Shown here: in pieces, positions 23,279 through 34,106 of the stretch
Layout: every line of letters starts with the position of its first letter
Position numbering within the stretch: the stretch's first letter is position 1
Source: Theobroma cacao
Lineage: Eukaryota; Streptophyta; Magnoliopsida; Malvales; Malvaceae
Assembly (NCBI RefSeq): GCF_000208745.1
Contig: NC_030859.1
Coordinates: 12,716,848-12,780,847, forward strand
Direction: 5' to 3'
Length of the DNA: 64,000 nucleotides
Program-made: the position numbers and the translations under genes
Notes under the pieces: model-generated
Database searches by the model: none
What the model was told of the DNA's origin: nothing
What the model saw: only the letters and a program-made list of their open reading frames with translations

Positions 23279-26087
23279 TGTGAAACCTGTAGTTTCTGTT
23301 ACTTGGATAAATTGGACAAATAACTTGATGAGCTTTGGAAATGCAAAGAATAACCAAATAACCTTAGTTTCGTCCTTGAGCATTCACAAATAAAGGTTAT
23401 GGAGGTTGTGGAAGGGATTTAGAATGGAATTAGGTCTTAAAAGTGGCAATTTGTACAAGTCTGGACCTAAAAAGTCAACCCTAGTGCATAAAAAGTCAAC
23501 CTTGTGAAGTAAAAATAGAGGAAATACAAGCATTCTACTCTAAAGTCGACTTTAGAGTGCCCAGATAGCTTAAATAGGCATAAAAGCAATAAAACCCAAG
23601 ACCTACTTTTTTATTTCATTTCTTTTTATTCTTTTACCCATTTTCTCTCAACTTTCACACTTTTCAAGACCCACTAAATCCCTTCGTTAGACCTTGGATT
23701 TCAAGTTTTCAAGGTAAGGATTTCCACTCCTCAAACTTAGTTTTTCCTATTTTATCTTCTCTTTTTAAAAGTTAGAAATTTTTTTAGGTTTTCAAGATTT
23801 CGCTAGATTCCTTCGTTTGAAGCTCACGAAGGTGGAGAGATAGGTAAAATACGTTGTTCACTTAATTGGAAATAAGTGAAGATTAAATATTGTTAGAAAT
23901 GGGTATTAAAAGTATTCTGAAATTATTAGGCGTTTTTTAGAGCATTGATGATTGAATATCATTTTATTGGGACTTTGAGAGTATTGATGATTGAATATCA
24001 TTTTTAGGTGCTATTGGAGTAGTTTGAGTTTGTTGAAAATTTTGAGCTTTTGACGAGAGGTGTTAAGTGGAATAGGCATGCTTCGAGAGTTGGGTAGATA
24101 TGACATTTTAAATTATTTTGATGTAATTAAGCATGCCTATTCTACAACCTAGAATTAAAACACATTTTGATAAACTTTGTGATGTGAATAATGGTTTCAA
24201 GCTTGTTTTATGAAATCTACTTATACTATGTAAATATGTTAGTATGTATATAGTTTTGAGAATGGGAACAAGCCTTTCAATTGTTTGATGCCTCAAAAAT
24301 TGATATTTGTCTATGGATGATTGCTTGGTTGATGACTTGAAAACTTAGAATGAAAAATGATGAGTTTTGCATGGATCCTAGCACTAGGTCAATTTGTCTT
24401 TGAGATTGATGATTTTGATTTTGTCTTTACTTCAAACTTCTATTGTGTAAATCACTTAATTCAACCTTTGTTTAGAAATGGACTTTGAACACTTTATTTC
24501 ATTTTGCTTTAAACCCTTTGATCTTGGATGACAAATGAATTTACCTTTTCATTTGGAAACAAATATTTCGATATTTGGAAACAAAACACCCTACTTGAGT
24601 TATGGACTTATAGCTAGTAATAGTGGCCACTAGCCATTGTGCACAATGATTTGCTTTAATTGGGTATTTGACAGAGTCCTACCCTTTTGATTTGGTTTCG
24701 ATTGGTAGTCGATACGATCCCACCTTCTTTGATATACAGTCAATGACTATCATGTATCTGATCGTTTTGGTGCTACGGCACATTTGATTTGATTGTCCAT
24801 GTTATTTAGTAGTCCATGATCCATTTGAAATCATAGTTGACACTATGGAATTGAAACTTGATAGTTGTTTTGAATTTTGGACTTTGATATGGATATTATT
24901 TCGACGTTGGACTTTGGATTTGACATTTGTTTCAATCTTGGTGCTTGAGTTTTGTATTTGTTCGATGTTGCCATTTGGATTTCGTATTCATCTCGATCTT
25001 GATCTTTGGATTGGGTAATTGCCCTAACTTAGGTACGTAAACTTGGCTTATTCAATTTACTATCCATTATGTCATTTTTGATATCTATTCATTTTCTTCA
25101 AGGATTTTCTAAAGATGACAACATTATTTCACTATCTTTGAAACGAAACCTTGTTTTCCTCAACATATTTTACAAAAGCTTTAAAACTTGATATTTGTAA
25201 ATTATTTTCTTGGAAATACTTGAATGTTTTACAAACCATTATTTTTATTTCAAAGGTTTAGGAATGAGTTTTCAACAAAACCTTATAAAAACCTTTTTTA
25301 AATGAATTTGTACTTGTTGAGACGATGGTATTGAAGTTTTGTTTTGATATGTGATCATACTTGGCATATAACTCGCACCTTGGGATGTGTAATTTTGCTT
25401 GGGGATTAATTCCCAAACTCTTGAATATATGATATAGTTGAAAGGCAAACTTTGATTTTGTTTGAAATGGATTACTTGCATCATTTTTAAAAGTATCTTT
25501 GATAAACACTCTCCTGTTTAGCTTATTCTGCCTCCATGTTTCTGCTCATGGAGTTATTTATAACTCACACATATAAGATGCGCTTGTTTTGCAAAACAAT
25601 AGTTACTTGGCTTGATGTCTATTGGGAAAATGTAATACTTCAGTCAATCTTAGGTAGGTGAATATCTGGCATTTAGTAGGCATTAGTCTTTTTGTTTCGA
25701 GTCATACTTTGCTGCTCCTATTTAGTTTGGTCTTTTATGCTTAACTGTTATGGATATGACTATGTTTATGTCTTGTATTAAATGACACGTATATGAGATA
25801 TGCTAAGAAACGATTGCTTTGGTATTTCCCACAAGATGGCCTATACTTGTGATTTGGATATGTGTTGATTCTGCATTTTGATCACATGAGTGTGTAGACT
25901 GATATGATATAGTCCTATGTGACATAATATGTTCATGCATGTTGATATACGGTTCCTTGGTGATGAGTCTTATAAGTTAATTTTGAGTATTTGATTTAAA
26001 TTGTACATTTTTGCTTGCAGGGATTAAAAGGGTAACTCTAATCGATACCTTTATGCTGGTCATGTCCCTCGAGTTTAGGTTGCGACA
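23279..26087 (+). mobile_element. Solo LTR E
   Basis: Starts TGTGAAACCT and ends GTTGCGACA, 2809 bp. It is inserted in the D LTR between GAACT (23274-23278) and AAACT (26088-26092), a 5-bp duplication with one change. The D sequence on both sides is continuous with 1900-1915 in the uninterrupted LTR. The ends resemble gypsy LTRs of the C and A types, but the body does not match them. It contains a repeated 'attgatgattgaatatcatt' at 23944 and 23983 and a 31-bp minisatellite at 24871-25020. Orientation is inferred from the TGTGAAACC start. There are no genes inside. Confidence 0.82.
24871..25020 (+). repeat. Imperfect 31-bp minisatellite in LTR E
   Basis: Units start near 24871, 24901, 24932, 24962 and 24993. 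They share the pattern 'tcgat.ttg...tttggattt' with changes at many sites. Confidence 0.6.
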
Positions 26088-26711
26088 AAACTCCATTATT
26101 GGGATATATGTTCTTAGATGTTCACCACAATTATAATCCCAACATATGGAGTCTAGATCAATGCTTTATGATGATCATACCCATGGTATATCAAAGATTA
26201 TATAGAGATAAAACACGAGTCCATTATCCATTAGGATTTTGGTTCTATTGTAAGCAAATTTGATTCTCATGTGATTCTAGTTCATGTGATAGTGTCATTA
26301 CTCGAAGTCAACCATTTCAATGATTTGAGACTCATCATTCCCTTGAAGTGAATCACATTCATTTTGCTGCAATTCATTTAGACACTATAGCCTTAATACA
26401 ATAAAGTGACTACCTTTTATTATAGGGTTGTGAACAATTTTTTAGATTCAATTAAAATACATGTCTCCTATGTACGACTCTCCATACAAATGTATTTTAA
26501 TATCTCAATAGAATCATGGTACCTTATTAACTAGATAATGGATGCTTACTAAAAACAAACTCCTAGTCTTAGTATTAAAATGTACTTTTATTATAAATAA
26601 ATTAAATGAAATTGAACATGAGAATATACTTGCTTTCCAAGGCACATTATTCTCAAATTCCTAGTAGGCCTTGAGGCAGAAAACTTGTGGAAATGAAGTT
26701 TTTCAATGCCA

Positions 26712-28366
26712 TGTTATCGATTTTACGCATGTAAGTATACGTATCGAATAAGTAATATAGACAGTAAGTCTAGGTTATCATTCCCACAGGGATTTGTTTC
26801 TAAAGTTTCACTAAGTACTAAAATTGTATAACAAATTAATCTCATTTAAGCAAATAAAAAATTTTAAAAATGAAACTAAAGTAGACACTAAATTAATAAG
26901 CAAAAAATTAAATATGCTAAGAAAAGTAGTAGATTAAAGACTTAAGATCATGGGTTCATTCAACACTTCATTTTATACTAGTTTTTCTTGTTATGTATCT
27001 TTCTTGGGTGGTTTTACTAACCTAGAATCCAAAGCTATGGACAAGTCTCCATCGAGATGCTTGCACAAATACCTAACTTAATTAATTCACTATATGTCTA
27101 TAGGAATCAATTAAATTAAGTTCATTAAGCAAGTGTCCTAATTTGGCTATGTATGGCAATTGTCGTATGTCTACCTGAATTGTCAATCAGTTCACCTCAG
27201 TGACATGAACATACACTATTCAAATCTTAGTCCAACCTAAACTCTCTCTGTTGAGTTTCAAGTAGATTCACAAATCAATTAATTGTTGATCAGGCAATTA
27301 AAGGCATTAAGAGCATATTTGAATAAGTAAAATGATGCCCATTCATGATAAGTAATAGAAAAACAAGTATTCAGACTACATGTTAAAATCCACCACAATC
27401 CTAGAAAAGAATATTAGTTCATGATATCTAAATAAAACAATATCCAAAGAAATTCAGTTATGAATTTAAGACAAGAAAATAAGTATAAAATAAAAGAGAG
27501 AAATAAACTAATGTTGATGCTTCGTAAATCTCGAATCTTTCTCAATTGCTCTTGATTTCTTGCTTGATTCTTAGCACTAATTCTCCAGAAAAGTTGTTGC
27601 CCTCCTCTTGTTTGAATGCTATCAAAAAGTCCCTTAAATATTTGCAAGGTGCCCTTCTTTCCAATTTTCAATCAAAATTTTATTTTTGGAAATCGGGGTG
27701 GCGCCGCTGCCATAACTTCTCGGCACCATGGCATTGTGGGAAATATTGGTGGCACCGCGATGCTACTTCTCCAATGTCACGGCTCTTTACTCTTGGACTT
27801 TTTTATGGTGCACCTCACTTGCGTAGCACTGCAGTCATGATCCTCCCAGCACTGTAGTGGTATCTCCTTCAACGTTGAGGCCTCTAGTCACCATGCTACC
27901 TTTTAAAAAACTACATCTGTCCATCATTTTCTAACATGATTTTCACCTTGATCTAGTCTAAGTTGGGCAAAATGGTAAGCATTCAAGTTGTATCTCGTTC
28001 TTTATCTTTCTAATGGATCAAGAATCACATCAATTGGACTTTTGTAGCTCAAGTTATCTTTGAATTACTGAAGCATGGATGAATGGAGCCTTTACCATAC
28101 TTGTGCTAATTTAACTCAAATGTACCTTGCTCAAGACATATCCTACACAAAACCATGAAAGAAATTGACACTAACTCTTCTTAAAGTAAATTAAGGCAAA
28201 ATAAAGTAAAATTGAACTAAAATAACTTAATTTAACTATTCAACATGTAATTAAACTTAAACTAGAAAAACACATAAAAGGCTAAAATTTGAACCTAAAA
28301 GCTCAAAGTTCTAGCTACTTAGGCACCCAAAATGTGTCTAAATAACTCTATATAATAGAGTTATCA
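26712..28366 (-). repeat. 3' LTR of element F
   Basis: TGTTATCGATTTTACGC...GAGTTATCA. It matches 48718-49890 base by base over the shared part and matches solo LTR F1 in structure. The left flank is TGCCA (26707-26711). The open frames at 27414-27857 are not shared between the copies and are not genes. Confidence 0.85.
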
Positions 28367-28382
28367 CAACCCCAAACTTAAG
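28367..28382 (-). other. Polypurine tract of element F
   Basis: On the minus strand 'cttaagtttggggttg' stands directly before the 3' LTR start TGATAACTC. It fixes the orientation of F. Confidence 0.65.
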
Positions 28383-29618
28383 ATTTTACTGGTCCTCGAG
28401 CAAAACATAGAACAAAATGTAATAACATAAACATGAAAGCATTTAACTAGAATTCAATTACACCATTTCATTAATTACCTTTAATATCCTTAAAAGTTTA
28501 TCCACATCCATAACTCTAAGCCACATACAAATATTATTCAAGTTCATGTTTCAATTCAAATGCAAGCTTATCATTAAGTGAATTTTTGTTTGTGTGTGCA
28601 ATCTTCTCACCTAAGATATTGTACAATCCGGATAAGTTTATATTCATACAAAATTCAAATTAGTAATTAAATTCCATAAGTTTGGTTTTCATTTCTCTCT
28701 CCACTAATGTAGACTAACACAAAATTACGGATCAATATGACTTTAATTAGCTTGTAATATATGGTTAGGGTAAAAGTAGGATATGAAATAATGTATAGCT
28801 CAAATCACCTTGAGCACATAGTCCATCTAAGACCTATTCAGAGCTTTATTTCCTTCACCTAGCATACCCCTTTTTGTCAAAATTTTTCTCTTGTTCAATA
28901 CTTCATTCTTTCTTTCCTTTTTTCTTTTTCTCAATTTCACACCCTCAAACTTATTTCTTTTGTTAGGTAGTGAGATGAATACAATCATATTTAGAACTTT
29001 TCTTTTTTGTTTTCATCTTTACTATCTAGCTAATAACACTTCCTAAATTGACTTATGCACTTAGGAATGAGGGATGCAAGAATTGTTGGAAATAATAATA
29101 TAAAGGTTTGGCCTCCAAATTAAGTGTTAAAACAAAGAAAATGTGTCATTAGGCTCAAAAGGGGGAAACAGGATAATTTATGTAAAAGAAGGCTAAAAAG
29201 GCTCAATCAGTCCAAAAAAAGCCTAAACCATCTACTTAACTAAGTATTGTCTAGGATTTCGCCTCAAGAAAGAATCAAACAAATTCTTGTACTTATTACA
29301 CAATTCAAAATTTTCACATTCACATAAACCTTCTCTAAATTAGTACAATGAGTTTAAGCAAAAGACAAAATGCTCAAAATGTAGAAATTTCATCCTAACA
29401 ATAAAGCTTAGCATAAGAATTTACATAACACTCAAACAATATTCACATTTGCAAAGAGTCAAGATAGAATATAACTAGGTTCTCATCATTAGATAGGTAA
29501 ATTAAAAGAAATTGACGCAATTAAATTTAGCTTAAGTTTTTAAAACATGCATACAAATAAAAAAAATTAACAAAAATAAACTAACGTAAAATATCACAAA
29601 AACTAAACACTATAAAAT
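28383..29618 (-). other. 3' untranslated part of element F
   Basis: AT-rich, no open frame and no motif of a polymerase or integrase on either strand. Pyrimidine runs stand near 28900-28940. It is continuous with 32285 beyond solo LTR C2. Confidence 0.5.
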
Positions 29619-30010
29619 CGTGAGACCTTGACCTCTAGAGACTCGTAGCTAGAAGTAGATGCGATATCACTGGTTAGGGGTAATTTCATCATTTTCTTAG
29701 TGAACCTTTAAAGGTAAGTTTTTAGACAATATTATGGCCTAAGTAGGCCTAAGGCATAAATGAATGATGAAATATGGGTAAAATGCCGAAGGAAATAACA
29801 ATAATGATGATGCTTGAGGTATGGGTAAAATGGTCATTTTTTTATCTTGGGTCAAAATTTTTAAGTTTCGTGGACTCGAGTACTTCTAGACTATTATGGA
29901 CCTTGTCTTGGTATTAAAAGAGTAAATTGATTGCACCCAGGAGTGAAGGAGAACAAGTTAACTTGCTAAGGGCATTTTTGTAAATCGAAGTGGAATGGAT
30001 AAGCTTGAGC

Positions 30011-30018
30011 TATAAATA
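30011..30018 (+). promoter_or_regulatory. TATA box of LTR C2
   Basis: TATAAATA in the conserved 'agctataaatatct' block, followed by a pyrimidine-rich leader. Confidence 0.6.
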
Positions 30019-30875
30019 TCTTTTTCTTCTAGCAGCTTTTTCATTCTCCAGCAACTTATTCTCCTTCTTCTTCCTTCCATCTCACGTTGCTTTCATCCTC
30101 CATAGAAGCTTGATATGAAGCCTCCATAACTCTCTCTCTCTAACTCTAATTTTCATGCTTTTGTCCACTCTTTCATAGAACCTTTGTGCTCTTTCACTCT
30201 CACTTTAAAACCCTAGGAAAATCCTACTTCCATAATTTCTCTCGCTAGCTAGGTGTTTAAAGAGAGAAAGAAAGAACTCCCAAAATAGCTTGAAAATATT
30301 TTGGAAAGAATTTCAAAGTTACAAAGCTATCAAGGTGAGCAGTAAATTGGAGTTGAGTTTTAAGTGTTGAGAATGTCTAGTAATTAGATTTGTGAGAGTT
30401 TATTTGTTGGGATTGTTATTCATTTAAGTGTGATTAGAGTATTGTAAACAATAGCCATTTAATGGTAGTTGGAAACTAGTTAAGAATGACTAGTAAAACC
30501 CAATTTAGAAAATAGCTTTGGAATAGTATTAATTCCAAGTTGGGTTCATCGTGATGTTGTTGTGCATGATAGGTCCCAACGAAGTCCCACAGCCTCAATT
30601 GGACCATTAGGGAAGTTATAGTCGGATAAAGGCTCAACAAAATACCGATGAGTGAATTTTCATCTCAAAATTGTGTTAAGAATGTGAATCTATTTGCACA
30701 AAACATTGATTGATTTTATCCAACTTTTCTTAAAAACGTGTGCCTTGGTAACAAGCCCTTGATAAAATATTTTGAGGTTGTGAAAATGTGAAATGTGTAA
30801 AAAGGACGGACCTATGTGCTTCTATACTGTGTTGATATATATATATATATATATGAATAATATTGTGTAATGATA

Positions 30876-31046
30876 TTGACTCGACAATATGAGAGTGGGA
30901 GTGCGTATAAGCTGATATTGACTCGACTATGTGCGAGTGGGAGTCCACATAAGCCAATGCTAACCTGGCTATGTGCTAGTAGGAGTACGCATAAACCGAT
31001 GTTGATCCAGCCATGTGCTAACGGGGAGTGCATATGAGCTGATGNG
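30876..31046 (+). repeat. Minisatellite in LTR C2, 'ctatgtgcgagtgggagt' type
   Basis: Four units of about 43-46 bases built around 'gactatgtgcgagtgggagt' and 'gcataagc'. The same type stands in C4 at 55055-55225, while C1 and C3 carry another unit. Confidence 0.7.
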
Positions 31047-31048
31047 TT

Positions 31049-31050
<2 letters not shown>

Positions 31051-31085
<35 letters not shown>
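31051..31085. repeat. TA dinucleotide microsatellite
   Basis: A pure AT run with the unresolved base N just before it at 31045. The repeat number and this base may reflect assembly trouble. Confidence 0.9.
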
Positions 31086-31091
<6 letters not shown>

Positions 31092-32284
31092 TAGATATGT
31101 GTATTATAGAAAGTTCATGAGTATGGTATATGGTTTTGCATATGTGAATTTTGCGTGTTGAACTTTGGGAATTTTTATGCGTTTCATGTTGATTTTTGTC
31201 ATTTTGGCAAGATGGCTTTTTCTTGAAAGAAAGGAAACTTTTTTTTTCTTGCTGCTCTGCTTCTTGCTGCAGCGAGATTCATTCTCGTTGTAGCGAGAAA
31301 CTCTCGAGTTTTGAGGGGTAATGCTGGCTGGAATCTCACTGTAGCGAGAAACTTTTTGTTTTATGGCAGAAATTTTGCTGCAGCGAGAAAGTTACTGTAG
31401 CTTCTCGCTACAGTGAAAAACTTTATGTTTTGTTCGTTATTTTGTTCAGTTGTTGTCCTATTTTCCACTTCTTTGGTACCATAGTTGAGCATGGACTTCT
31501 AACATTAAGGAATTAATTATTTAAGTTTGAAATGAGGAGGTTTGGTGAGAAACCCTCAGCTAGTTAAGAAACCCTCATTCGGCAAATAACTTGAATCCAA
31601 ACTTCACTGCAGTAAAAATTCATTCTCGCTGCAGCGCCTTTTCGCTGCAGCGAAGACCGGTCGTTTACTTGACTTAATTTGCATAAAGGCTATTAAGGTT
31701 TTCACTCTTTAAATCATTTGTTGAGCATGAACACTTTTTATGAAAGTGATTTACTCATTTGGGGTTTACATAAGGGGTTTTAATAAAAGCTAAGCTAAAT
31801 TGCATTGTTTTAAAGATAAATGCATCATGATTTCTTTAAATTTTCCTTGTTGTGGCTTGTTCCTTTCTTTGTTCACTCACTTAGTTTATACTCATCGTTT
31901 TCAACTTCATGTTTTCAAATCGAGAGGCAGTTGGTAACTAGGTCGAGGTGTCATCATAGATTTGACTCTTGGTAGGTGTTTCGGCATTCAGTAGCTGTAC
32001 TTTTGTCCGAGTCTCTCCGCTGGAAGTCGAGTACTCTTTTGTTGCGTATAAACAAACCCCATGTAATTTATTAAGACGTATGTTTAGACAATACATGTAT
32101 CTTTGATTGGTAATGCCACTATAAGTTGGCAATGCTTAGTATTATTTTGATTCAAAGTTATGAAATGTGATTTAGCAACTTTGATGGAATGATGAACAAT
32201 TATATTAATAGGCTTGCTTAGGCTTAGTGGACTACGTCCATTGGGCCCATGCACCGGTCATGGCCCGAAATTTGGGTCGTGACA

Positions 32285-32900
32285 AAAACCTTCCCCTAAA
32301 CTTAAATTGTACATTGTCTTCTATGTGAAAAGCTAAAAAGAATAAGAAAAAGAAACTCCTTTATCAATGGTGACAGTGCATTGAAAACTTTTATTTCTTT
32401 CTCTTTATCTTCATGCTTTCCAAACTGCAGACTCAACAAACAAGTTAGGGAAAGGTTAGAACTACTTATTAAAATCTTAAAACAAAAACTAACTAACATA
32501 ACAACTGAAATGAAAGAGATATAGCTTGGGTTGCCACCTAAGAAGTGTTTCTTTATAGTCACTAGCTTGACTATGATACCCTTTTTGTCACTTTTTCATC
32601 ACCATAAAAATGGTTGAGGCTTTGTTTCATTACCTTGAATGGTCTAGCAAGTGTACTAAAATTTTGAACATAGCAATAAGACAAAACTTTTACCACCTTA
32701 AAGGTTTTCCACTAATATAGTTGAAGTTGCCATGATAAAAGATGGATGCGTGAACTAGAAAGTACTACTTGCTGTCCACCCTTAAAATCACTATCATTGG
32801 AAAGTGGCAGATTATGTTCATCGTAACATTACTTTGTTTTGAGATGTAGTGGCAATGGTTCTAACTAAGTCAATGTTATGGCATTGAGCTATAAAGGAAG
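32285..32900 (-). other. Non-coding part of element F after the protease
   Basis: The minus-strand frame ends soon after the protease region near 32840. The rest has only short open stretches such as one at 32302-32562. No RT motif follows, which is what makes F a gag-protease element. Confidence 0.5.
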
Positions 32901-33505
32901 TGTATTTAGGTGCATTGAAAATAGTAAATTCAACTACTTCTTCTCCAACTTTGAATGTTATTTTGCCTTTTCGTACATTGATTAGTACGCTTGTAGTGGC
33001 TAAGAATGGACATCATAGTATGATCAAAACATCTTGATTTTCCTCCATCTCCAATACAAGGAAGTCCATTGAAATGTATAATTTCCCCATTTTAATCAAG
33101 GCATCCTCTATAATCCTGAAAGGCTGCCTTATTGTTATGTCTGTAAGTTACAATGTGACTATAGTAGGTTGAATTTCCTTCAGTCCAATTTTTCTAGCAA
33201 CAAACAAAGGAATAATTGAGACACTGACACCCAAATCACACAAAGCATTTGAAAAATTATCATTACCAATTGAGCAAGGGATAAAGAAACTCCTTGGATC
33301 CTTAAGCTTTAGTGGAAGCATATTCTAGATTATCTCATTGCACTACTCAGTGAGTGTAACTATCTCAAAATCTTTTAATTGCCTCTTTTATGTCAATATG
33401 TCTTTTAGAAACTTCAAATATGATGACATTTGCTCTAGAGCATTTATGATAGGAATGTTGATGTGAAGCTTTTTGAATACCTAAAAAAATTTTTGGAAGT
33501 GCTAA
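32901..33505 (-). pseudogene. Protease region of the Tat/Athila-like element F
   Basis: The minus strand from 33490 down reads a block 'LHINIPIINALEQMSSYLKF' near 33410-33470, then 'FFIPCSIGNDNFSNALCDLG' near 33230-33290. The latter holds the aspartic protease-like CDLG(V)S motif, with V where the family has A. 'LYISMDFLVLEME' follows near 33040-33080. Several stops and at least one frame change near 33485 are present. The protein upstream continues beyond C3 at 47039, and the frame rejoins in phase when one 5-bp target copy is ignored. Confidence 0.8.
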
Positions 33506-34106
33506 TGTAAAACCTCGACCTTCATAGACGCATAACTAGAGGTAGAACTTATGTTTTAAGGTTTAATTTGAGCTGATGATTCTAGTTTTACGTTACTTAT
33601 AATTATTTTATGTTGTTATAGGAGTAGGATTAAAAAATAATTTCAATTGGTGAAGAAAGGTGCATAATGGGCTGTTGCTTTATTTGCATATGTTTTAATT
33701 TTTCAAGCATATCTCCCACTACAAAAGTCAAAATAACATAATTTTTGAACCATTAGAAATCTAAGAGACAGGGCTACAACTTTGATGTTTACCACTTTTC
33801 CAAGTTTTGATGGGAATGTGACCAAAATCTTTGTCAAAGTGAAAGTACTGCACTAGAAGAACAAATTTGGACAGAACATTTAAACACTACAGTGCAAGAA
33901 ATTGAGAGCCGCAGCCCTCACCATGATTTCCAAAAATAAGAAGCTTAGGGGATTTTTGAAGCTAGGGCTTTTGGGAGTTACTTAAGGGACCTCTTTCAGA
34001 AGATTTTGGACCTTTTCCTAGTGTCAAAAGAGTAAAAAGATTACACAAGAAAAGAAAGAAGACAAGTGGCCTTGTTAAGGGCATTATTGTAATTGCATGA
34101 AAAATA

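Larger units (their letters stand above)
603..26666 (-). mobile_element. Ty1/copia retrotransposon D, heavily nested and dead
   Basis: Seen: two copies of one LTR (603-2493 and 21667-26666), an initiator-Met primer site on the minus strand at 21648-21661, a purine tract next to the other LTR (2494-2508), and in between, on the minus strand, gag, protease, integrase, reverse transcriptase and RNase H in copia order. Insertions A, C1, F1 and E interrupt it; without them it is roughly 9 kb. The left LTR is itself broken by another LTR at the window start, so its outer end and target duplication are not visible. All coding parts carry stops and altered catalytic residues, so it is a fossil. Confidence 0.85.
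21667..26666 (-). repeat. 5' LTR of copia element D, split by solo LTR E
   Basis: The LTR consists of 21667-23278 and 26093-26666, together about 2.2 kb, matching 603-2493. The inner end is fixed by the primer site. The outer end is taken as 26666 by alignment with 2493; the terminal bases there have changed (TACTAGG for TGTTAGA on the minus strand). E interrupts it between matching flanks. It contains the 29-bp minisatellite. Confidence 0.78.
29619..32284 (+). mobile_element. Solo gypsy LTR C2
   Basis: A family C LTR of 2666 bp whose first base has changed (CGTGAGACC for TGTGAGACC); it ends GTCGTGACA. Flanks are AAAAT (29614-29618) and AAAAC (32285-32289), a near-perfect 5-bp duplication. 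It has a TATA box at 30011, a minisatellite at 30876-31046, TA runs at 30835-30854 and 31051-31085, and many 'ctgcagcgag' motifs at 31258-31655. One unresolved base (N) is at 31045, at the edge of the TA run. The open frames at 30730-31033 are products of the repeats. Confidence 0.88.

Noticed and set aside
27414..27857. Overlapping open frames on both strands in the F LTR
   Set aside because: The other F LTR (49500-49800) has different frames with stops, so there is no protein conservation.
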